Below, in pieces: positions 1 through 5,496 of a stretch of 9,118 nt of DNA (within the stretch, counting starts at the first letter, position 1; each line of letters starts with the position of its first letter). The notes below the pieces were generated by a model. That model was given only the letters and a program-made list of their open reading frames with translations. It was not told the DNA's origin and did not search any database. A program made the translations under genes and the position numbers. The stretch is from Nodosilinea sp. BSH.14 (GTDB taxonomy: Bacteria; Cyanobacteriota; Cyanobacteriia; Phormidesmidales; Phormidesmidaceae), in contig JALQST010000109.1 of NCBI GenBank assembly GCA_023264315.1, forward strand, positions 1-9,118. The letters are read 5' to 3'.

Positions 1-32
1 AGTAATCTATCCCCGTCAAACGCCTAGGCTAA

Positions 33-122
33 GCCCTCATCCCCCACCCCCTTCTCCCTGAGGGAGAAGGGGGGCCAGATTCAGAACCCCTCTCCCCTAG
101 GGAGAGGGGCAGGGGTGAGGGC
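33..122. repeat. G/C-rich double-hairpin intergenic repeat
   Basis: Two strong hairpins sit side by side. The first (47-73) pairs CCCCCTTCTCCC with GGGAGAAGGGGG around a 3-base loop. The second (87-109) pairs CCCCTCTCCC with GGGAGAGGGG around CTA. The outer flanks, GCCCTCAtCCCC at the left and GGGGTGAGGGC at the right, are also inverted copies of each other apart from one extra base, so the whole block can fold on itself. Polypyrimidine/polypurine hairpin blocks of this look are common between genes in filamentous cyanobacterial genomes. A degenerate relative lies at 3632-3666. There is no T-tract, so a simple intrinsic terminator is not supported, although the hairpins could still affect the end of the minus-strand transcript from 163-348. 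Confidence 0.8.
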
Positions 123-162
123 CGAGGATTCTGGGCTCAAGCGCGTCCGTTTCATGAACAAT

Positions 163-348
163 CTAACCCGCAAAATACTTGTTCAGAATAGCCTCAGCCA
201 TGGCCTGCGGATCGCCTGCATACTGAAGCTGTAGCAATCCGGCACTGTCGGAAATAAACAGATCCTCCCGGCGGCGGGCCACCTGTTCGATGGCTTCAGC
301 AATGGCGGCTTCCGAGAGCTTGAACACCCGCCCTGGACTGCCCACCAT
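163..348 (-). CDS. Small conserved-looking hypothetical protein (61 aa, start uncertain)
   Basis: This is a 61-residue soluble protein from ATG at 348 to TAG at 163. It looks helical at residues 11-27 (LSEAAIAEAIEQVARRR), followed by a short strand-like stretch DLFISDSAGLLQLQYAG and a second helix ending in LNKYFAG. I recognise no family and see no membrane segment or catalytic motif. The amino-acid pattern is protein-like rather than shadow-like, and no better ORF opposes it. The reading frame stays open upstream of the ATG to about 438 without another ATG, GTG or TTG. The ATG at 348 has no Shine-Dalgarno sequence, while an ATT codon at 369-367 has AGGA about 9 bases before it and would add seven residues (start-AIEPTQ). 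The gene is divergent from miaB. It is probably real; the exact start is unclear. Confidence 0.5.
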   Translation of the reverse strand: MVGSPGRVFKLSEAAIAEAIEQVARRREDLFISDSAGLLQLQYAGDPQAMAEAILNKYFAG

Positions 349-489
349 CTGAGTTGGTTCGATGGCAATGACACCATATCCTGAATTGACCCTTGCTGCC
401 GACGAACCCCCGGCCTCCCCGGGAGTTGGCGCAACACGTTAAGATGAAAAATTGCATCCCGCCGTTCCTGCTACCCCTCACGAAGACCC

Positions 490-1875
490 ATGGCTCGTTC
501 CCCCCGCCAGTACCACATCACCACCTTCGGTTGCCAGATGAACAAGGCCGACTCGGAACGCATGGCCGGTATCTTAGACGACATGGGCATGGTGTGGACG
601 GAAGACCCCTACCAAGCCGACGTGGTGCTGTACAACACCTGCACCATTCGCGACAACGCCGAGCAAAAGGTCTATTCCTACCTGGGGCGGCAGGCCAAAC
701 GCAAGCAGGAAAAGCCCGATCTCACCCTGATCGTCGCGGGCTGTGTGGCCCAGCAAGAAGGGGAATCCCTATTGCGACGGGTGCCGGAGTTGGATTTGAT
801 CATGGGGCCGCAGCACGCCAACCGCCTGCAAGACCTGCTGGAACAGGTGATGGACGGCCACCAGGTGGTCGCCACCGAGGCCATCGACATCATGGAAGAC
901 ATCACCAAGCCCCGCCGCGATAGCGAAGTCACGGCCTGGGTGAACGTGATCTACGGCTGCAACGAACGCTGTACCTACTGCGTGGTGCCCGGAGTGCGCG
1001 GCATCGAGCAATCCCGGACGCCGGAAGCGATTCGGGCAGAAATGGAGGAACTGGGTCGCCAGGGCTTTCAAGAAGTGACCCTGCTGGGCCAAAACATCGA
1101 CGCTTACGGACGGGATTTGCCCGGTTCCACCGCCGAGGGCCGCCACCAGCACACCTTCACCGACCTGCTCTACTTCGTCCACGATGTCCCCGGCATCGAG
1201 CGCATCCGCTTTGCCACCAGCCACCCCCGCTACTTCACCGAGCGCCTGATTCGCGCCTGTGCGGAACTGCCCAAGGTCTGCGAACATTTCCATATTCCCT
1301 TCCAGTCCGGCGATAACGAGGTGCTCAAAGCGATGGCGCGGGGCTACACCCACGAAAAATATCGCCGCATCATCGACACCGTGCGCCGCTACATGCCCGA
1401 TGCCGCCATCAGCGCCGATGCCATCGTGGGCTTCCCCGGCGAAACCGAAGATCAATTCCAAAACACCCTGGATCTGGTCAACGACATCGCCTTTGACCAA
1501 CTCAACACCGCCGCCTATTCTCCCCGACCGGGCACCCCCGCCGCCCTCTGGGAGAACCAGCTCGCCGAGGACGTGAAAGCCGACCGTCTGCAACGGCTGA
1601 ATCACCTTGTCTCCCAAAAAGCCGCCGAACGTTCCCAGCGCTACCAGGGCCGCATCGAAGAAGTCCTCGTGGAGGCCGTCAACCCCAAAAACCCCGCCCA
1701 GGTAATGGGCCGCACCCGGGGCAACCGCCTCACCTTCTTCCCCGGCGACATCGCCACGATGAAGGGCCAATTTGTCCAGGTGCGTATCACCGAGGCCCGT
1801 CCCTTTAGTCTCACGGGTAAGGTGTTGAAGGTGTCTCCTACTTCGGAGTTCAGCCGAGCCGTTGTCGCTGTTTGA
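490..1875 (+). CDS. miaB: tRNA (N6-isopentenyladenosine(37)-C2)-methylthiotransferase MiaB
   Basis: This radical-SAM methylthiotransferase turns i6A37 into ms2i6A37 in tRNAs that read UNN codons, a cytosolic modification next to the anticodon. At 461 aa it has the normal family length and three expected parts. The N-terminal UPF0004/MTTase domain carries the auxiliary cluster cysteines C15 (TFGCQMN), C51 (NTCTIR) and C85 (VAGCVAQ). The radical-SAM core carries CxxxCxxC at C157, C161 and C164 (YGCNERCTYC). A C-terminal TRAM RNA-binding domain spans roughly residues 375-445. The TFGCQMN start, the NTC-IR motif and the GCNxxCTYCVVPxxRG signature separate MiaB from RimO and MtaB. The ATG at 490 gives a natural N-terminus; only a weak GAAG (482-485) precedes it. 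The amine oxidase starts 16 bases after its stop, so the two may share a transcript, although no functional link is obvious. Confidence 0.97.
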   Translation: MARSPRQYHITTFGCQMNKADSERMAGILDDMGMVWTEDPYQADVVLYNTCTIRDNAEQKVYSYLGRQAKRKQEKPDLTLIVAGCVAQQEGESLLRRVPELDLIMGPQHANRLQDLLEQVMDGHQVVATEAIDIMEDITKPRRDSEVTAWVNVIYGCNERCTYCVVPGVRGIEQSRTPEAIRAEMEELGRQGFQEVTLLGQNIDAYGRDLPGSTAEGRHQHTFTDLLYFVHDVPGIERIRFATSHPRYFTERLIRACAELPKVCEHFHIPFQSGDNEVLKAMARGYTHEKYRRIIDTVRRYMPDAAISADAIVGFPGETEDQFQNTLDLVNDIAFDQLNTAAYSPRPGTPAALWENQLAEDVKADRLQRLNHLVSQKAAERSQRYQGRIEEVLVEAVNPKNPAQVMGRTRGNRLTFFPGDIATMKGQFVQVRITEARPFSLTGKVLKVSPTSEFSRAVVAV

Positions 1876-1891
1876 AGGGCGGTGGTAGAAG

Positions 1892-3271
1892 GTGCAAAGA
1901 CGTCGGTTTTTCCATCGAGTTGGGATCTTTGGGCTAGGGCTTTGGGCCAGTGCCTGCGGAGCTTCTAGGCTGAGGACGGAGGCCGTCTCAGACCCAAAGC
2001 GCATCGTCGTGATTGGGGCCGGACTAGCAGGGTTAGCCGCCGCCCAGGAGTTACAGCGGCTAGGGCATAGCGTGACGGTGGTGGAAGCGCGGGATCGCAT
2101 CGGTGGACGGGTTTGGACGAGCCGCCAATGGCCCGATGCTCCCCTCGATTTAGGGGCAACCTGGATCCACGGTACCGAGGGCAATCCCATCACCGATCTA
2201 GCGGATGGCATTCAGGCCCGTCGATGGGTGACCGCGTATGACCGGGCGGCCACCTACAACACCGATGGTTCCCCCTTCTCGGAGGCGGACGAGGACGCGC
2301 TAGAGGCGTTGCGGGAGGAACTGTTTAAGGCCATCGCCCGCGCCCAGGATGGAGATCGGGACACCTCCATCCGGAAGGCTACGAAGTCGGTGCGGCGGGG
2401 CTTGGATCCGGATTCCCCGGCCTATCGGCGGATGAATTTCATTCTGAATAGTGAACTAGAACACGAGTATTCGGGCAGTGTGGCCCAGCTTTCGGCCCAC
2501 TGGTACGACAGCGACGAGGGCTTTGATGGGGATGAAGCCCTGTTTGAGGAGGGCTTTGGCGTCATTGCCGAGTCCCTGGCCGAGGGCTTATCGATGGAAT
2601 TGGGCCAGGTGGTGCAGGAGATTCGGTGGGATCCATCTCCAGTGCGGGTGATGACCGATCAAACAGAGTTTGTGGCGGATCATGTGGTGGTAACGTTGCC
2701 CCTGGGGGTGTTGCAGGCCCAACGGGTGCGGTTTACCCCGCCCCTGCCCAGCGAGCAGCAAAACGCCATCGCCCGGTTGGGGATGGGTGTGTTGAACAAG
2801 TGCTACCTGCGCTTTGAAGAAGCTTTTTGGCCCACGGATGTGGACTGGCTGGAATATGTCTCCGCCAACCCGGGCGAGTGGGCGGAGTGGGTGAGTTTTC
2901 AGCGGGTGGCCCAGCAGCCGATTTTGCTGGGCTTCAATGCCGCCGACCAGGGCCGACAGATGGAATCTCAGTCCGATGCGGCGACGGTGGCGAGTGCCCT
3001 GGACACCCTGAAAACGATGTTTGGCCCCGACATCCCCAACCCCGTGGACGTACAGATCACCCGCTGGGCTTCAGATCCCTTTGCCCTGGGTTCCTATTCT
3101 TTCAATGCCCTTGGTTCCACGCCCCGGGATCGCAACATTCTCGCCCGTCCCCTGGCAGAACGGGTCTTTTTTGCTGGCGAGGCCACCCACCCCGACTATT
3201 TCGGCACCACCCACGGGGCCTACCTCTCGGGCCTCCGCGCCGCCGAGGAAATTTTGGCGCTCAGCCCCTAG
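1892..3271 (+). CDS. FAD-dependent amine oxidase, polyamine-oxidase-like, putative Tat lipoprotein
   Basis: This 459-aa flavoprotein belongs to the amine oxidase (MAO/PAO/LSD1) family, which oxidises amines with FAD and O2 to an aldehyde or imine plus H2O2. The dinucleotide-binding fold is at residues 37-75 with GxGxxG at G42, G44 and G47, ribose-binding E65, and the GGR motif at 71-73. LGATWIHGTEGNP (88-99) and LGMGVLNKCYLRF resemble polyamine oxidases; K303 is the likely Lys near flavin N5. The C-terminal FAD motif is AGEATHPDYFGTTHGA (428-443). The first 22 residues have R3R4R5FF, a hydrophobic stretch, then WASAC22, which looks like a Tat signal with a lipobox, so export or membrane anchoring is likely. 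The GTG at 1892 is the first possible start because an in-frame TAG lies at 1886-1888; GAAGG directly abuts it, which is poor spacing. The substrate is unknown: polyamines are favoured, and L-amino acids or carotenoid-like substrates are less likely. Confidence 0.9.
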   Translation: MQRRRFFHRVGIFGLGLWASACGASRLRTEAVSDPKRIVVIGAGLAGLAAAQELQRLGHSVTVVEARDRIGGRVWTSRQWPDAPLDLGATWIHGTEGNPITDLADGIQARRWVTAYDRAATYNTDGSPFSEADEDALEALREELFKAIARAQDGDRDTSIRKATKSVRRGLDPDSPAYRRMNFILNSELEHEYSGSVAQLSAHWYDSDEGFDGDEALFEEGFGVIAESLAEGLSMELGQVVQEIRWDPSPVRVMTDQTEFVADHVVVTLPLGVLQAQRVRFTPPLPSEQQNAIARLGMGVLNKCYLRFEEAFWPTDVDWLEYVSANPGEWAEWVSFQRVAQQPILLGFNAADQGRQMESQSDAATVASALDTLKTMFGPDIPNPVDVQITRWASDPFALGSYSFNALGSTPRDRNILARPLAERVFFAGEATHPDYFGTTHGAYLSGLRAAEEILALSP

Positions 3272-3313
3272 GGTCACGGGTTAAACTCAGCCCATCGCCC
3301 CGATCCATCCCAC

Positions 3314-3317
3314 GAGG
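3314..3317 (+). promoter_or_regulatory. Ribosome binding site for the 97-aa ORF
   Basis: GAGG lies 7 bases before the ATG at 3325. The reading frame is open much further upstream, inside the amine oxidase gene, so this site decides the start. Confidence 0.6.
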
Positions 3318-3324
3318 TTACGCC

Positions 3325-3618
3325 ATGGACGCCCACAATCTCCCCAACGACCCCAACGACTCGCCCAGGGACACTCCTTCCCTCAATCTGCCCAGTGGCT
3401 TAGGGCTGGACAGTCGCCGCCTAGCCCAGTTCATCGAGGCGCGGGATGGCCTCTCGAAACCCTGGCTGCTGGTGCTCCTGCGCTTGACCATGCTGCAAGA
3501 GCGCAAAGATAGCCTTTCCCCCGAAGCCTACCTGCGCGAGTTGTCGGAACTTCATCAAGAGATGATGGGGTTGGGCGAGTGGTGGGTGGGCATTGAAGAC
3601 GAGGTGTTTAATCCTTGA
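3325..3618 (+). CDS. Conserved-looking small hypothetical protein (97 aa)
   Basis: This is a 97-residue acidic, probably cytosolic protein. Residues 1-25 are polar and Asn/Asp/Pro-rich (MDAHNLPNDPNDSPRD), likely disordered. Residues 28-85 look like three helices: a first around LDSRRLAQFIEAR, a second around PWLLVLLRLTMLQER, and a third around AYLRELSELHQEMM. The end is GLGEWWVGIEDEVFNP. The hydrophobic stretch around 47-57 is too short and too charged at its ends for a confident membrane helix. I do not recognise a named family. The open frame runs back into the amine oxidase gene, but that part is a frame shadow; the ATG with GAGG upstream is the credible start. It follows the amine oxidase by 53 bases on the same strand and may be its operon partner. 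Confidence 0.75.
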   Translation: MDAHNLPNDPNDSPRDTPSLNLPSGLGLDSRRLAQFIEARDGLSKPWLLVLLRLTMLQERKDSLSPEAYLRELSELHQEMMGLGEWWVGIEDEVFNP

Positions 3619-3631
3619 GGCCCTTTCGGCT

Positions 3632-3666
3632 CCCCTCTCCTACAAGGAGACGGGCTGGGGGTGAGG
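3632..3666. repeat. Degenerate copy of the G/C hairpin repeat
   Basis: CCCCTCTCC, loop TACAA and GGAGACGGG form an imperfect hairpin, followed by a GGGGGTGAGG tail. The order of parts and the tail match the right half of the repeat at 87-120 (CCCCTCTCCC...GGGAGAGGGG then GGGGTGAGG). It begins 13 bases after the stop of the 97-aa ORF and could stabilise that transcript's 3' end. No T-tract follows. Confidence 0.6.
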
Positions 3667-3685
3667 TCTTGCAAGGATTTTGTAA

Positions 3686-3739
3686 TCGACTGATCCCTGG
3701 ATGTCGACTGATCCCTGGACATCGACGGATCCCTAGACA
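3686..3739. repeat. Three 18-bp direct tandem repeats
   Basis: Three consecutive units have a period of exactly 18: TCGACTGATCCCTGGATG (3686-3703), TCGACTGATCCCTGGACA (3704-3721) and TCGACGGATCCCTAGACA (3722-3739). Units 1 and 2 share their first 16 bases; unit 3 differs from unit 2 at two positions. Each unit contains a GATCC core. The array runs directly into the palindrome at 3737-3758. No ORF with plausible protein character covers it, so it appears non-coding. Confidence 0.9.
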
Positions 3740-3760
3740 AGGGGCTTAAGCCCCTTGTTT
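3737..3760 (+). terminator. Perfect palindrome followed by TTT, possible terminator
   Basis: CAAGGGGCTTAAGCCCCTTG (3738-3757) is a perfect 20-bp palindrome, extended by one more A/T pair at 3737 and 3758, and followed by a short T-run (3758-3760). It could end transcripts from the miaB-oxidase group before the TIR-like gene. A stem this symmetric has almost no loop and the T-run is short, so it may instead be a dispersed palindromic repeat or a protein-binding site. Confidence 0.4.
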
Positions 3761-3810
3761 CCGTCATGTTGATGCAGTAGATTTCACGGTTCAGGGATGG
3801 GCCGAAGGCT

Positions 3811-3816
3811 TAAAAT
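3811..3816 (+). promoter_or_regulatory. Possible -10 element for the TIR-like gene
   Basis: TAAAAT matches TATAAT at five of six positions and lies 56 bases before the start codon. No convincing -35 box is found 16-18 bases upstream (GGTTCA at 3788-3793 is the closest), so this is weak. Confidence 0.25.
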
Positions 3817-3860
3817 CAAGCGATACTTGACCTAGGGACACGCGAGTCCGTCCCTTGCCA

Positions 3861-3866
3861 AGGAGG
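3861..3866 (+). promoter_or_regulatory. Strong Shine-Dalgarno AGGAGG
   Basis: AGGAGG lies 5 bases before the ATG at 3872. It is the best ribosome binding site seen in this window and fixes the start of the TIR-like gene. Confidence 0.8.
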
Positions 3867-3871
3867 AACCG

Positions 3872-4639
3872 ATGGCGATTATTGCGCTCAAAGCCTGGTA
3901 CCTAGACGCCTATGAGCCCCTGCGCGATTTAGAAAAGCGGCCCTATGATCTGCGCCTGAGCAAGAATAGTTTGCTGAAATCGGCCCTGCGGGCAGACTTT
4001 TTAGACGACAGCGACACCGTGCGCCAAAGCACCTGGTTTCAGCGCTACCTGGATGGCGAGGTGGTGGAGTTCTACATCGAGGGCAGCGGCGGCTATGCCA
4101 TCGCCAATATCGACCTGATTAGCCACGAAATTTACTTCACCAAGCGGGAGGTGATGGCCCACCTCGACCCGATCATTTATTTTTGCTATCAGACCGACTA
4201 CCAGCCCTCGGCGGAACGGCTGCACCAGGGGCTAACCGACGCCATCGCCGCCCTCAACGCCACCTCCCGGCTGCCGCTCACCCTAGAAATGGGCCATCGC
4301 CTCAGTGAAGGCCCCGCCCGGTTGAACAGCCGCCTGACGCGCAAAATTGCCAAGGCGCTGCTGTTTGTGGCCGATGGCACCCCCATCCTAGAATCCACGG
4401 GGGATCCGAAAGTTGCTATCCCCAGCCCCCATGTGTGTGTGGAAATGGGCTATGCCCTCCAGGCCAAACCGCCGGAGCAAATTCTGCTGGCCCAGATGGA
4501 ACGGCCCGATATCTCCGGCCAGTATCCCTTTGACCTCCCCGCCCAGCAGCGGTTTACCTTCCAAGCCAACGACGATTTGGCCCAGCAGTTGCCCGCCCTC
4601 CTGCGCCAACACCTGATGCGCTTTAACCTGTGGGCCTAG
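3872..4639 (+). CDS. TIR-like/Rossmann nucleotide-binding domain protein with unknown N-terminal domain (255 aa)
   Basis: Two parts are visible. Residues 1-98 form an unrecognised domain with helical (SKNSLLKSALRADFL) and strand-like (VVEFYIEGSGGYAIANIDLI) stretches. Residues 99-250 resemble the TIR-like predicted nucleotide-binding proteins. IIYFCYQTDYQPSAERLHQGL occupies the position of the usual YxSxQSD strand and first helix. SRLTRKIAKALLFVADGTPI (153-172) matches the helix plus VxDxTPI strand, with D168. SPHVCVEMGYAL (185-196) matches PNPNVxxELGYA, with E191 at the place of the putative catalytic Glu. YPFDLPAQQRFTF (218-230) matches the terminal LPFDLRxRRxxxY motif. Related domains are often NAD+ hydrolases or nucleotide sensors in bacterial immunity; this role is inferred here. 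No transmembrane segment is seen. AGGAGG supports the start. A Uma2 gene follows after 101 bases. Confidence 0.7.
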   Translation: MAIIALKAWYLDAYEPLRDLEKRPYDLRLSKNSLLKSALRADFLDDSDTVRQSTWFQRYLDGEVVEFYIEGSGGYAIANIDLISHEIYFTKREVMAHLDPIIYFCYQTDYQPSAERLHQGLTDAIAALNATSRLPLTLEMGHRLSEGPARLNSRLTRKIAKALLFVADGTPILESTGDPKVAIPSPHVCVEMGYALQAKPPEQILLAQMERPDISGQYPFDLPAQQRFTFQANDDLAQQLPALLRQHLMRFNLWA

Positions 4640-4688
4640 GCCCAGGCCCCAATCCCCAGCCTTCTCGGCCAAGTTGAATCGCCAATTC

Positions 4689-4694
4689 TATAAT
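4689..4694 (+). promoter_or_regulatory. Perfect -10 hexamer upstream of the Uma2 gene
   Basis: An exact TATAAT lies 46 bases before the ATG at 4741. No good -35 is found at 16-18 bases; TTGAAT at 4674-4679 is only 9 bases away. If used, this gives the Uma2 gene its own promoter, separate from the TIR-like gene. Confidence 0.4.
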
Positions 4695-4740
4695 CAGAAA
4701 CATCTCGCCACCGTCCCCACTACAGGCTTGTTCACCGCCT

Positions 4741-5496
4741 ATGGCTGTCCCCACCCCGATTGAAACGGCTGACCGGGTGAATGCCGCCGACCCGGTTGAT
4801 GCCGCTGCCCTGATCGACACCGCCGCCCTGTCCGCTGCCGAAGGGATTACCCTGCCCCCCAGTAACCTATGGAGCGACGAGCCACCCTTGGAAAGTGACT
4901 TTCACCGCGATCAAATTGACCTGCTGATTCGCCTCCTGCGCCACTGGTGGGCGGATCGGGAGGATGTCTACATCTCCGGCAACCTGACGATTTACTACAA
5001 CCAGCAACAGATCAAAACCCGCGATTTTCGGGGGCCAGATTTCTTTGTGGTGCGGGGCACCGAGAAGAAGGATCGCCGCAGTTGGGCCATCTGGGACGAA
5101 CAGGGCAAATACCCCAACCTGATCCTAGAAATCCTGTCCGACTCCACCAAATCGGTGGAGATGGGGCTGAAAAAAGACCTCTACCAAAACACCTTCCGCA
5201 CCCCAGATTATTTCTGGTTTGACCCCTACACCCAGGAATTCCAGGGCTTTCACCTGGTGGACGGCGTCTATGAGCCCATCCCCGCCACCGCCGAAGGGCG
5301 GCTCTGGAGTCAGCAGTTGAGTCTCTACCTCGGCGTTTGGGAAAACCGCCTGCGTTTCTTCACCGCCGAGGGCGATCTGATTCCCTCCCCCGAGGAACTC
5401 GCGGCCCAGGAACGCCAGCGGGCCGAACAGGCCGAACAGGAGCTCGCGGCCCTCAAGGCTAAGCTCAAGGCTCAGGGCATTGAACTAGAGGATTGA
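4741..5496 (+). CDS. Uma2 family endonuclease (DUF820, PD-(D/E)XK fold)
   Basis: This 251-aa protein is of the Uma2/DUF820 type, restriction-like nuclease folds found in large paralogous sets in cyanobacteria, with largely untested functions. The conserved core starts near residue 39 with LPPSNLWSDEPPLESDFH. Likely metal-binding residues are D100 in RGPDFFVV and E130 in LILEILS, followed by DSTKSVEMGLKKDLYQ and the TPDYFWFDP motif (154-162). The C-terminus (217-245) is a charged coiled coil rich in Glu, Gln and Ala, as in many cyanobacterial members. The first 33 residues are low-complexity and hold D-x-V-[ND]-A-A repeats. No Shine-Dalgarno sequence precedes the ATG; a GTG at codon 13 is the only nearby alternative, and neither would affect the core. 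The 3' end overlaps the opposing HD gene by 25 bases. Confidence 0.93.
   Translation: MAVPTPIETADRVNAADPVDAAALIDTAALSAAEGITLPPSNLWSDEPPLESDFHRDQIDLLIRLLRHWWADREDVYISGNLTIYYNQQQIKTRDFRGPDFFVVRGTEKKDRRSWAIWDEQGKYPNLILEILSDSTKSVEMGLKKDLYQNTFRTPDYFWFDPYTQEFQGFHLVDGVYEPIPATAEGRLWSQQLSLYLGVWENRLRFFTAEGDLIPSPEELAAQERQRAEQAEQELAALKAKLKAQGIELED

Noticed and set aside
437..447. TAAGAT as a -10 box for miaB
   Set aside because: It has only four of six matches, and no -35 box stands at a suitable distance.
769..2211. Long minus-strand open frame (480 codons) opposite miaB and the amine oxidase start
   Set aside because: It is antisense to the strongly supported miaB and shows the Gly/Ala/His-rich composition typical of a shadow frame in GC-rich DNA, with no recognisable domain.
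2827..3324. Upstream extension of the 97-aa ORF frame into the amine oxidase gene
   Set aside because: This part is an alternative frame of the conserved FAD protein; the ATG at 3325 with GAGG 7 bases upstream is the natural start.
3686..3739. CRISPR-like array
   Set aside because: The repeats are contiguous with no unique spacers, only three units of 18 bases, and no cas gene is nearby.
3555..3767. Minus-strand 70-codon frame across the repeat spacer
   Set aside because: Its SRDQST-like repeats only reflect the 18-bp DNA repeats; there is no ribosome binding site and no protein-like remainder.
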